Shown here: positions 28,614 through 36,330 of the stretch, piece by piece
Numbering within the stretch: the stretch's first letter is position 1
How the letters are laid out: the number at the start of each line of letters is the position of its first letter
Origin: JBEVOS01 sp964563395
GTDB lineage: Bacteria; Pseudomonadota; Alphaproteobacteria; Caulobacterales; Aquidulcibacteraceae
Assembly: GCA_964563395.1 (NCBI GenBank)
Contig: CAZLWK010000018.1
Span: 1 to 64,000, forward strand
Direction: 5' to 3'
DNA: 64,000 nucleotides
Program-made: the position numbers and the translations under genes
The notes under the pieces: model-generated
What the model was told of the DNA's origin: nothing
Databases searched by the model: none
Seen by the model: the letters and a program-made list of their open reading frames with translations, nothing else

Positions 28614-28967
28614 ATGGACGATCTCGGCGCCCGTATCGAAGAAGAGGAGGATCAATTCCTGATGGTGAATATCCGTCCGGAATTGTCTGGCCTGCCCTTC
28701 ATCGTCTGGATTTCAGAGAAGGGCGGCGCCCGCCATGATGTGCGTGTCAAGGTATCGCCAGGTCCGAGGGTCCGCGAATTCACGGCGACAGTTTCGGTTC
28801 GGCCGTTCATCGACGTTGTTTCGGGCGCCATGTCTGCCGAAGACAAGAAATTGCTCGCTCAATGGATTGAGCTTAATCAGAAAGCCATTATCGATTATTG
28901 GAATGGCGACATCCTCTATACGGACGAAGTCTTGGCTGCGCTCAAGAAGCTACCGCCGAGAAGCTAG
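28614..28967 (+). CDS. Conserved-looking small protein of unknown function
   Basis: A 117-residue soluble protein without signal or membrane segments. Its recognisable core is a beta-rich segment (RPELSGLPFIVWISEKGGAR) followed by a helical C-terminus (WIELNQKAIIDYWNGDILYT). I do not know a function for it. It is divergent from dut, and its last 26 bases overlap the end of the convergent coaBC. It seems less GC-rich than its neighbours, which might indicate acquisition. An alternative ATG at 28662 has a GAGGAGG sequence upstream at a rather long spacing. Confidence 0.65.
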   Translation: MDDLGARIEEEEDQFLMVNIRPELSGLPFIVWISEKGGARHDVRVKVSPGPRVREFTATVSVRPFIDVVSGAMSAEDKKLLAQWIELNQKAIIDYWNGDILYTDEVLAALKKLPPRS

Positions 28968-30339
28968 CTAATTCCGCCGCCACGGCTTCAGCCAAGCGGC
29001 GCGCCACCTTTTCCTTCGCCATGCGCGGCCAGGTCTCCGCGCCGCTCCGGCGGTGGATCGTCACCTCGTTGTCGGCCCCGCCCATCACGTCGCCGCTGAC
29101 ATCGTTGGCGACGATCCAATCGCAGCCTTTCTTGGCCAGCTTGGCCTGCGCGAAAGCGTCGACGTCATGCGTTTCGGCGGCGAAGCCGACGACGAGCGCG
29201 GGCCGGCGCGGTCCCGGTTTCGACAACGTGGCGAGGATGTCGGGGTTCTCGACGAGGCCGATCGATGGGACCGCGCCCTTCGCGCCCTTTTTGATTTTCG
29301 AGTCGGCGCATGCGTCGGGGCGCCAGTCGGCGACGGCCGCAACGCATACGGCCGCGTCGGCCGGAAGCGCCGCCTCGCACGCGCCCAGCATTTCGAGCGC
29401 GCTCTCCACGCGGATGGTGCGCACCCCCGGCGGATCGGGCAGCGCCACTGGGCCGGAGATCAGACGGACGTCCGCGCCCAGATCGGCGAGCGCGGCGGCG
29501 ATGGCGAAGCCCTGCTTGCCGGACGAGCGGTTGGAGATGAACCGCACCGGATCGATCGCCTCGATGGTGGGGCCGGCGGTGACGATGACGCGCTTACCGG
29601 TCAGCGGTCCCGCGCGCAGCAAAGCCAGGACCGCGTCGCGGATGGCGGGCGGTTCCGCCATGCGGCCCGGACCATATTCGCCGCACGCCATCTCGCCCGC
29701 ATCCGGGCCGACGATGCGCACGCCGTCCGCCTCAAGCCGGCGCACATTCCGCTGAGTGGCCGGATGCTCCCACATCCGCACATTCATCGCCGGCGCGATC
29801 AGCACCTTTTTGTCCGTCGCGAGGAGGGCGGTGGAGGCGAGGTCGTTCGCATGGCCGTTGGCCATCTTCGCCATCAGGTCGGCGGTGGCGGGCGCGACCA
29901 CGACGAGATCGGCCGAACGCGACAGCTCTATGTGACCCATCTCGGATTCATCGGTGAGGCTGAAGAGGTCCTCATAGACTTTGTCGCCGGTGAGGGACGC
30001 CACCGAGAGCGGCGTGACGAATTCGCGCCCCGCCTTGGTGAGAATGGCGCGCGTGGCGATCCCGGCCTTGGCCAGAAGCCGGATCAGCTCCAGGCTTTTA
30101 TAAGCGGCCACGCCCCCGCCGATGATGAGCAGAACGCGCTTGCGGCCATCGCCGGCCGGCGCGGGGATCGGCCGCGCGGCGGGAATTTCCTCGGCCAGCA
30201 AGTCCGGCGCACAGACGACGACCGTCTCGCCGCGCCGGGTGACGCGCTGAGGGCCTTCCTCCAGCGCCTTTGTCACCAATTCGGAAAAGCGGTTCTTGGC
30301 GTCAGCGACGGCCCAGTCCGAAGGCGGCTTGCGGGGCAT
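28942..30339 (-). CDS. coaBC: Coenzyme A biosynthesis bifunctional protein CoaBC with an N-terminal Phd/YefM antitoxin-like domain
   Basis: CoaBC joins phosphopantothenate to cysteine and decarboxylates the product to 4'-phosphopantetheine. CoaC motifs start near residue 67: the flavin-binding IIGGGVAAYKSLELIRLL, then GHIELSRSADLVVVAPATAD, APAMNVRMW and the Cys lid MACGEYGPGRM. CoaB motifs follow: TAGPTIEAIDPVRFISNRSS and AAVADWRPDACADSKIKKGA. The product is about 65 residues longer than normal. The extra N-terminus (WAVADAKNRFSELVTKALEE, then GPQRVTRRGETVVV) matches the DNA-binding/dimerisation domain of Phd/YefM antitoxins. No in-frame ATG separates the parts. A perfect 15-base palindrome lies just upstream (30352-30366), suggesting autoregulation. 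No toxin gene is adjacent. Confidence 0.93.
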   Translation of the reverse strand: MPRKPPSDWAVADAKNRFSELVTKALEEGPQRVTRRGETVVVCAPDLLAEEIPAARPIPAPAGDGRKRVLLIIGGGVAAYKSLELIRLLAKAGIATRAILTKAGREFVTPLSVASLTGDKVYEDLFSLTDESEMGHIELSRSADLVVVAPATADLMAKMANGHANDLASTALLATDKKVLIAPAMNVRMWEHPATQRNVRRLEADGVRIVGPDAGEMACGEYGPGRMAEPPAIRDAVLALLRAGPLTGKRVIVTAGPTIEAIDPVRFISNRSSGKQGFAIAAALADLGADVRLISGPVALPDPPGVRTIRVESALEMLGACEAALPADAAVCVAAVADWRPDACADSKIKKGAKGAVPSIGLVENPDILATLSKPGPRRPALVVGFAAETHDVDAFAQAKLAKKGCDWIVANDVSGDVMGGADNEVTIHRRSGAETWPRMAKEKVARRLAEAVAAELASFSAVAS

Positions 30340-30351
30340 GGCGGCTCCTTC

Positions 30352-30366
30352 TGTCCAAGTTGGACA
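30352..30366. promoter_or_regulatory. Palindromic operator candidate upstream of the antitoxin-CoaBC gene
   Basis: TGTCCAA-G-TTGGACA, a perfect 7-bp inverted repeat with a single central base, lies 13 bases before the coaBC ATG, next to the ribosome-binding sequence GAAGGAG. Phd/YefM antitoxins bind short palindromes in their own promoters. The match of an antitoxin-like domain with an adjacent palindrome suggests self-repression. It is too short and lacks a T-run to be a terminator. Confidence 0.55.
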
Positions 30367-30411
30367 AAATACCGCGCCGGCGGCCCCTGCGATAGCCCCA
30401 GCGAAGGGCGG

Positions 30412-30993
30412 TTAGGCGATCTGTTCGACCCGCGCACGTTCGCACAGCGGATAAGTCGCCAGAACCGGCGCGATCGCCGCCCGCATCTCCGCGAACGCGC
30501 CGCCATACATGTAAAGGCTGGTCTCCGTCGCGCCGTCGTGATGGCTCATGACTTTCCCGCGCGCGCCCAGCGCGTCGTTCAGCATGTCGATCAGATCGTC
30601 GGGATTACAGGCCGCATAGGTTTCGTCCGGCAGGTCCGTGCCGTTCAAATGCAGCGCCAGTCCTTGATGCGCGCCGACGTCGATACGTGCGCCGGCATCC
30701 AGAACGATCGCGGAGCCGGAGGGCGCGCCGATCGTGCGCAGATGCTCGGCGAGCTGATCCAGCACGCTCTGGTCCAGCGAGACGAGCCGCAGCTCCAACT
30801 CGCAGCTTTGCACGCCCGCTTGAGGCGTAAACGACGTCCCGCTGCCGCACACTTCTCCCAGTCCCGTCTCGCGCAACCAGGCGTCAAGCGGGTCCTCGAA
30901 ATGGTCGCCGCGATGGATCGGTTGAAGCCGCGCATTGAGGTGAAGCGTCACGACCGGTCGGGGATCCGTCTTGCGCTTGAACAGATTGAGCAT
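30412..30993 (-). CDS. Hypothetical protein of unknown function
   Basis: A 193-residue, mildly acidic, apparently cytosolic protein without signal peptide or membrane segment. It has a repeated-looking alpha/beta pattern; for example LELRLVSLDQSVLDQLAEHL is followed by a strand GSAIVLDAGARIDVG and GLALHLNGTDLP. I do not recognise the family. It lies between ubiB and coaBC on the same strand, 101 bases after ubiB and 72 bases before coaBC. Confidence 0.7.
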   Translation of the reverse strand: MLNLFKRKTDPRPVVTLHLNARLQPIHRGDHFEDPLDAWLRETGLGEVCGSGTSFTPQAGVQSCELELRLVSLDQSVLDQLAEHLRTIGAPSGSAIVLDAGARIDVGAHQGLALHLNGTDLPDETYAACNPDDLIDMLNDALGARGKVMSHHDGATETSLYMYGGAFAEMRAAIAPVLATYPLCERARVEQIA

Positions 30994-31094
30994 GCGTCCT
31001 CGCTTGCATTGAGTGCGGGAAGAGCCCTAACGCAGTGCAATTGAAAATTGCTGAGCAAGCAATGTGAACGCCGCGTTTGCCTTGAGGTCGCGCC

Positions 31095-32771
31095 TCAGGG
31101 CGTCGGTACGGGCGCAGTGGCCTCCGGTGCGAGGGACAAGGGCGGCGCGGGCGCCTGTGGGATGGGCGCAGGCGGCGGGGCCGCCGGCTGCTCGGCCACC
31201 GGCTCCGGCTTCGTGGCGGCGGCGGGCAGGGCGATCTTGGGTTGGCCCAGGAGCGAAAGGATCAAAGCCGCGGCCGCGCCGGCGGCCGCCCCGATCCAGA
31301 AATGGCTCCATTGGAAGGGCGGGCGCACCACGGCGGCGCGGCTCTCCTCGATCGTGCGCGCCGCGCCTTCGAGTGCGATCAGGGCGTGCGGCAGCCGGCG
31401 AAGCGAGGCGAGCGCGTTCACCGCTTCATCCATGCCGCGCTTGGCCACGCCTTGGACGCCCAATTCGCGCGTCACCCAACGCTCGACGATCGGCCGCGCG
31501 GCGGCCCACATGTCGTGCTTGGGGTCGAGCCCGCGCGCCACGCCTTCCACTTGCACCATGGTTTTTTGCAGCAGCACGAGTTCGGGCCGCAGCCGCATGC
31601 CGAAGAGGTGGGTCACGTCGAACAGTTGCAGCAACAAGCGGCTCATGGAGATGCCGTCGGCGGTCTTGCCGAAAATGGGCTCGCCGATCGCACGCAGCGC
31701 CTGGGCGAATTCCTCCACGGTGAATTTGTCCGGCACGTAGCCGGCTTCGGCATGCACTTCCGCGACGCGGCGATAGTCGCGGCGCAGGAAGCCATAAAGG
31801 ATTTCCGCCAGATAGCGCCGCTCCTTGTGACCGATGCGGCCCATGATGCCGAAATCGACCACCCAGAGCTTGCCGTCCTTGCCGTAGATGAGATTGCCCT
31901 CATGCATGTCGGCATGGAAAAAGCCGTGATCGAGCGCGGCGGCGAGAAAGCCGCGCGTGACGGCGATGGCGAGCGAGGGGCGGTCGGCGCCCGCGCGATC
32001 GAGCGCGGCCATGTCGGTCAGCGGCGCGCCGTCGATCCATTGCAGCGTCATCACCCGCTTGGCCGAGCGGGACCAATCGATGTCCGGCACCGAGAGAAAT
32101 CCATCGGCCGCCGCGACGTCCTTGAACTCCGCCGCCGCGCCTGCTTCGAGCCGCAGATCGAGCTCGCGCAGCAATGCGTTCGACACCGTATCGACGAATT
32201 GCACAGGCTCCAGCCGGCGTGAGCGCACGGAGAAGAATTCGATCATGCGCGCCGCGAAGCGCAGCGCGTCCATTTCCTTTTGCAGCTTGCGCTCGATGCG
32301 CGGGCGCAAGACCTTGATCGCCGCGACGCCCTCGCGATGGGGCAGGATCGCCTGATGCACTTGCGCGATCGAGGCGGCGGCGAGCGCATCGGAGATCTGG
32401 CCGAACAGCGTTTCCGTGGCGCCCAATTCGGCGTTGATCGTGTCGAGCGCGGCGTTGCGCGGGAAGGGCGGCAGCCGATCCTTGAGGCGGCCCATCTCCT
32501 GCGCAACGGTCACGCCGATCATGTCGGGCCGCGTCGCCAGGAATTGGCCGAATTTGACATAGGCCGGCCCGAGTTTCTCGAACGCCATGGCGAGGCGCGC
32601 GCCCACGGTGCGCGGCCGGCGCCGGCGCACGATGATGGACAGCGCGGTGTGCGTGGCGCGCAACGGCAGCGGATAGCGCTCATAATATTCGCTGGGCAGC
32701 AGCACGTCATAGCGCGCCAGCGTCAGCGCCACGCGCAGCAGCCGCCGAATATGATCGATCCAGGAGAACAT
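31095..32771 (-). CDS. ubiB: Ubiquinone biosynthesis protein UbiB (ABC1/COQ8-family atypical kinase)
   Basis: A membrane-attached protein kinase-like ATPase needed for ubiquinone synthesis. The family-specific KxGQ motif is KFGQ at 73-76. The alanine-rich loop is AAASIAQVH, the catalytic loop HADMHEGN and the metal-binding VDFGIMGR. A hydrophobic helix (FWIGAAAGAAAALILSLLG) and a long Pro/Ala-rich tail close the 558 residues. I prefer the ATG at 32771, just 5 bases after ubiE, to 32795, which would overlap it. Confidence 0.95.
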   Translation of the reverse strand: MFSWIDHIRRLLRVALTLARYDVLLPSEYYERYPLPLRATHTALSIIVRRRRPRTVGARLAMAFEKLGPAYVKFGQFLATRPDMIGVTVAQEMGRLKDRLPPFPRNAALDTINAELGATETLFGQISDALAAASIAQVHQAILPHREGVAAIKVLRPRIERKLQKEMDALRFAARMIEFFSVRSRRLEPVQFVDTVSNALLRELDLRLEAGAAAEFKDVAAADGFLSVPDIDWSRSAKRVMTLQWIDGAPLTDMAALDRAGADRPSLAIAVTRGFLAAALDHGFFHADMHEGNLIYGKDGKLWVVDFGIMGRIGHKERRYLAEILYGFLRRDYRRVAEVHAEAGYVPDKFTVEEFAQALRAIGEPIFGKTADGISMSRLLLQLFDVTHLFGMRLRPELVLLQKTMVQVEGVARGLDPKHDMWAAARPIVERWVTRELGVQGVAKRGMDEAVNALASLRRLPHALIALEGAARTIEESRAAVVRPPFQWSHFWIGAAAGAAAALILSLLGQPKIALPAAATKPEPVAEQPAAPPPAPIPQAPAPPLSLAPEATAPVPTP

Positions 32772-32776
32772 GCCGC

Positions 32777-33538
32777 TTAAACCGCCCAGCCCCAATGCAG
32801 CGCGACCACGCCCGCCGCCAGATTGCGATAGGCGGCGCGGGTAAAGCCCGCGTCGCGGATCATGCCCAGAAAGGTTTCCTGATCCGGAAATCGGCGGATG
32901 GATTCCACCAAATATTGATAGGCCGCCCGATCCCCGGCCAAGAGCCCGCCCATGGCTGGAATGGCCTGGAAGGAATAGGCGTCATAAGCCGGTTGGAGCC
33001 CGCCCACCGCGATCTTCGAGAATTCGAGGCAGAGGAAACGCCCGCCCGGCTTCAAGACGCGTCGCGCCTCGCGCAGCACGGCGGGCACGTCGGTGCAATT
33101 CCGGATGCCAAAGCTGATGATGTAGGCGTCGGCATACGCGTCCGGAAAGGGGAGGCGCTCGGCGTCGGCGCAGACCCAGGAGAGCCCGTCCTCGCCGCGC
33201 GCCCGCCCGGCGGCCAGCATGGCGGCGTTGATGTCGACGACGTGAATCCTGGCGTCCGGCCGGCCGCGCCGCCGGGCGGCCGCATAGGCCAGGCGCTTGA
33301 GGCGGCGGGCGATGTCGCCAGTGCCGCCGGCGACATCGAGGATGATCTCCCCCGGCTGAGGGTTGAGCTTGGCCGCCGCCGAATCCTTCCAGACGCGGTG
33401 GAGGCCAGCGGACATCGCGTCGTTCATCAGGTCGTAGCGGGGCGCCACGCGCTCGAACACGGCGCGCACGCGCCCGGCCTTTTCAGGCTTGGGCACATCC
33501 GTGAAGCCGAAGGAGGCCGTTTCCTCGTTGTTCGCCAT
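32777..33538 (-). CDS. ubiE: Ubiquinone/menaquinone C-methyltransferase UbiE
   Basis: An S-adenosylmethionine-dependent methyltransferase acting on the benzoquinol ring. The SAM-binding motif is ILDVAGGTGDIARRL. The family signatures RYDLMNDAMSAGLHRVWKD, SFGIRNCTDVPAVLREARRV and KPGGRFLCLEFSK are clear. The ATG at 33538 gives 253 residues, which fits the family; an upstream start at 33586 would add an unrelated tail. ubiE-ubiB are probably one operon. Confidence 0.96.
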   Translation of the reverse strand: MANNEETASFGFTDVPKPEKAGRVRAVFERVAPRYDLMNDAMSAGLHRVWKDSAAAKLNPQPGEIILDVAGGTGDIARRLKRLAYAAARRRGRPDARIHVVDINAAMLAAGRARGEDGLSWVCADAERLPFPDAYADAYIISFGIRNCTDVPAVLREARRVLKPGGRFLCLEFSKIAVGGLQPAYDAYSFQAIPAMGGLLAGDRAAYQYLVESIRRFPDQETFLGMIRDAGFTRAAYRNLAAGVVALHWGWAV

Positions 33539-33636
33539 CGCGGCGGACCATAGCGGCGCGGGCCGGGCCGCGCTATGCGGCCCCATGGCTTTTCCCTCGC
33601 CTGCTTTTTCCTTTGCTGACCGGGGCTTGACCGCGC

Positions 33637-34494
33637 GTGCCTGAGCTGCCGGAGGTCGAAACCGTGCGCCGTGGGCTGGTCCCGGTCCTTGAGGGACGGC
33701 GCATCCTGCGCGCCGAGGCGCGCCGGCCGGATCTGCGTTTTCCGCTGCCCGCCGGGTTCGTGGAAAGGCTGCGCGGGCGCACCGTGCGGCTTCTGCGGCG
33801 GCGGGCGAAATATCTCATCGCCGAGCTTGATGACGGCGCGGCCTGGATCACGCATCTCGGCATGAGCGGGCGATGGACGATCGAGGGATTGGGCCGCCAA
33901 CCGGGCGATTTCTATTACGCCGCTGCGCCCAATCCCACGCATACGCATGTCGTGCTGGAGACGGATGCGCCCGCGCTCTTGTCGTTCAACGATCCACGCC
34001 GCTTCGGCTACATGGACTTGGCGCGCGCCGATGAATTGGAAGCGCATCCCTTTTTCGCCGGCCTCGGCCCCGAACCGCTCGGCAATTCCTTCAGCGCCGC
34101 GCATTTGCGCGCCGCCTTCGCGGGGCGCAAGACCAGTGTGAAGGCCGCGCTGCTCGATCAGCGCATCGTCGCCGGACTGGGCAATATCTATGTCTGTGAG
34201 GCGCTGCATCGGGCGGGCGTTTCACCGCGCCGCGCCGCGGGGCGCATCGCCATGGCGCGGCTCGAAGCGCTCGCGCAAGCGATACGCGAGGTGATCGGCG
34301 AAGCGATCGAAGCCGGCGGCTCCTCGATCAGCGATTATGCCGGCGCGGACGGCGCGCTCGGCTATTTCCAGCACCGCTTTAGCGTCTATGACAGAGAGGG
34401 CGAGCCGTGCACGCGCTCGGGATGCGATGGGGCGGTCGTGCGCTTCGTCCAATCGGGACGGTCGAGTTTCGCCTGCAGGCGCTGTCAAACGTGA
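33637..34494 (+). CDS. mutM: Formamidopyrimidine-DNA glycosylase (Fpg/MutM)
   Basis: A base-excision repair enzyme that removes 8-oxoguanine and formamidopyrimidines and cuts the strand by beta/delta elimination. The N-terminus PELPEVETVRRGL supplies catalytic Pro2 and Glu3. LRRRAKYLI carries the conserved Lys. The helix-two-turn-helix and the C-terminal zinc finger (CTRSGC and CRRC with the GRSSF arm) are intact. Start is GTG at 33637. It is divergent from ubiE, as in many alphaproteobacteria. Confidence 0.96.
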   Translation: MPELPEVETVRRGLVPVLEGRRILRAEARRPDLRFPLPAGFVERLRGRTVRLLRRRAKYLIAELDDGAAWITHLGMSGRWTIEGLGRQPGDFYYAAAPNPTHTHVVLETDAPALLSFNDPRRFGYMDLARADELEAHPFFAGLGPEPLGNSFSAAHLRAAFAGRKTSVKAALLDQRIVAGLGNIYVCEALHRAGVSPRRAAGRIAMARLEALAQAIREVIGEAIEAGGSSISDYAGADGALGYFQHRFSVYDREGEPCTRSGCDGAVVRFVQSGRSSFACRRCQT

Positions 34495-34524
34495 CGTCGG
34501 CGCCGTCGACGGAGGGCGTTCGCC

Positions 34525-35133
34525 ATGGCGAAACTTCAAGATCTGCAAGCGCTGCGCGCGATCGTGCCGGAGGCCAATCCGATGGTCGCGATGAAAGTGC
34601 GCGAATCCTTGGACGAGCAGGGCGTCGATTTCATCGCGCGCGCGCCTTTCCTCATCATGTCGACGATCGGCTCCGACGGCCTGCCCGACGTCAGCCCAAA
34701 GGGCGATGAGCCCGGCTTCGTGCACGTCGAGAACGCCGGCAGCATCCTCATTCCCGATCGGCCTGGAAACAATTTGGCGTTCGGCCTCAGCAACATCATC
34801 GCCAACGGCAAGATCGCGGTGATTTTCATCGCGCCGAACGCTGGCGAAACGCTGCGCGTGAGCGGCGTCGCGAGCCTGCATGACGATCCGGACATGTGCG
34901 AACGGCTGTCCGCGCGCGGCCGGCCGGCCAAATTGTTCATTCGCGTCGCGATCAAGCGCGCCTATTTTCATTGCGCGCGCTCCGTGTTGCGCGCTGGCCT
35001 CTGGGACAGCGCGACCTGGGGCGCGCCGCACAAAATTTCATTCGGGCGCGTCATGCGCGAGCAGCTTCAGCTTGAGGAGAAGGCGGTGTCGCTGATCGAC
35101 GCCAATGTGGACGCGTCCTATAGGGATTTATGA
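34525..35133 (+). CDS. PPOX-class FMN-dependent flavoprotein, MSMEG_1061-like
   Basis: A 202-residue split-barrel flavin-binding protein of the pyridoxamine 5'-phosphate oxidase superfamily. Characteristic segments are LIMSTIGSDGLPDVSPKGD, RPGNNLAFGLSNIIANGKIAV and the C-terminal WGAPHKISFGRVM. The subfamily resembles MSMEG_1061-type PPOX proteins of unknown substrate. It is followed by a secreted-protein gene with an ATGA overlap. Confidence 0.85.
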   Translation: MAKLQDLQALRAIVPEANPMVAMKVRESLDEQGVDFIARAPFLIMSTIGSDGLPDVSPKGDEPGFVHVENAGSILIPDRPGNNLAFGLSNIIANGKIAVIFIAPNAGETLRVSGVASLHDDPDMCERLSARGRPAKLFIRVAIKRAYFHCARSVLRAGLWDSATWGAPHKISFGRVMREQLQLEEKAVSLIDANVDASYRDL

Positions 35134-35510
35134 GCTTACTTCTTCGTCCCTTATTGTTCGTCGCCGCGTTCATCTGCGCTGCGCCCGCGCACGCGCAGGA
35201 TAATTTTCTCTCCATCGCCGAGGACATGCCGGCGCCTGCCGCGCTCGTCGAAACCGCGCCCGCCGTCGCCTTCATGGGACCGGAAGGCATGGTCATCGCC
35301 ACCACCGCGCAGGGCGCGATCGAGGAGGGCGCCGTGCGCGCCTTCTACGCGCAATCCTTGCCGCAGCTCGGTTGGTCGCAGGCGCCCGGCGAAGCCTTGG
35401 CCTTTCGGCGCGGTCGCGAGCGCTTGGATATCGTGCTCGAGACCGGCGCCGGCGGCGCGCCGCTCACAGCGCATTTCACGCTCGTCGCGCGCGCGCCTGC
35501 GGCGCAATAG
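35130..35510 (+). CDS. Secreted protein of unknown function
   Basis: A 126-residue protein with an N-terminal signal peptide (PLLFVAAFICAAPAHA, cleavage after about residue 22), probably periplasmic. The remainder is a small alpha/beta domain (FYAQSLPQLGWSQ, then RERLDIVLETG) that I cannot assign with confidence. It overlaps the PPOX gene by 4 bases. Confidence 0.75.
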   Translation: MSLLLRPLLFVAAFICAAPAHAQDNFLSIAEDMPAPAALVETAPAVAFMGPEGMVIATTAQGAIEEGAVRAFYAQSLPQLGWSQAPGEALAFRRGRERLDIVLETGAGGAPLTAHFTLVARAPAAQ

Positions 35511-35524
35511 GCCCTGCCGTTCGA

Positions 35525-35554
35525 TTGACGCGCGCACCCCTGAAGCGCTATACG
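35525..35554 (+). promoter_or_regulatory. Sigma-70-type promoter for rpsT
   Basis: A TTGACG -35 box at 35525-35530 and a TATACG -10 box at 35549-35554 are separated by 18 bases, ending 36 bases before the rpsT start codon. Confidence 0.6.
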
Positions 35555-35589
35555 CGCCGGCTCCACCTTAAACAGAAGACCGCATCCGA

Positions 35590-35853
35590 ATGGCCAACAC
35601 GTCCTCAGCCAAGAAAGCGATCCGCCGCGACGCCCGCCGCACTGCGGTGAACAAGGCGCGCCGCTCGCGGATGCGGACGTTCTGGCGCGGCGTGGAAGAA
35701 GCCCTCGCCAAGGGCGATCAGGGCGCGGCCCAGGCGGCCCTCCAGGCGGCGGAATCGGAAACCATGCGCGCCGTCTCCAAGGGCGTGCTGCACAAAAATA
35801 CGGCGTCGCGGAAGGTGTCGCGGCTCACCAAGCGCGTGAAGGCGCTGGGCTAG
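35590..35853 (+). CDS. rpsT: 30S ribosomal protein S20
   Basis: An 87-residue basic protein binding 16S rRNA. It begins with the family signature ANTSSAKKAIRRDARRTAVN and ends with KGVLHKNTASRKVSRLTKRV. It has its own promoter and a strong terminator, and it precedes dnaA as in several alphaproteobacteria. Confidence 0.97.
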   Translation: MANTSSAKKAIRRDARRTAVNKARRSRMRTFWRGVEEALAKGDQGAAQAALQAAESETMRAVSKGVLHKNTASRKVSRLTKRVKALG

Positions 35854-35953
35854 ATTCGCCCGGCGCGTGCGCGCCTTGACCCCAAAATATTGGTGTGGTC
35901 GAGGCGCTTAGCCCACAATCTATACAGCGAGTTTCACAGTGTCGCAGGCAGTC

Positions 35954-35982
35954 AAAGCCGTCCGGTTTCGGACGGCTTTTTT
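35954..35982 (+). terminator. Rho-independent terminator after rpsT
   Basis: A perfect 11-bp stem (35954-35964 with 35969-35979), a GTTT loop and a continuous run of Ts. It separates rpsT from the dnaA leader. Confidence 0.92.
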
Positions 35983-36330
35983 GTGTTTGAGAACAGTAGC
36001 TTTGCCTTCTCCACAGCAAATAATCCTCAATAAAATCAACACTTAGAGCCGTTGCGAAACCTAAACGACTATTAATGCATAGAACGGTCACATTAGGCCG
36101 TTTTAGCCATTGCCAAGCCGCGCTCTCGGCGCCAGTGTCATCCCCAGATCGGCGGGCGGGACGCTCCTTCGACATGTTCTTCCAATTGGCGCGCAGGCGT
36201 CGGGCTAGGTCCAAACTAGCGCGATTGGGAGAGCTGTGTCCGAAGCCGGCGCGAACGCAGGCTGATGTCACGGGCGGCTGATGGACGAGGTTCCGGGAGA
36301 CTGGAATCGGGTTAGACGGGGGTCAAACCA
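35983..36330. promoter_or_regulatory. A+T-rich dnaA leader, possible origin-related region
   Basis: The 477 bases between rpsT and dnaA contain the rpsT terminator and no convincing gene. Bases about 35983-36110 are roughly 40% GC, clearly lower than the surrounding DNA. One sequence, TTCTCCACA at 36007-36015, differs by one base from the DnaA box TTATCCACA. I saw no cluster of boxes, so the region is more safely called the dnaA promoter/leader than a proven oriC. The part from 36120 to 36330 returns to high GC and shows nothing recognisable. Confidence 0.4.

Noticed and set aside
35825..36271. 148-codon minus-strand frame between rpsT and dnaA
   Set aside because: It spans the rpsT terminator and the A+T-rich leader, has no family resemblance or good RBS, and overlaps the end of rpsT.
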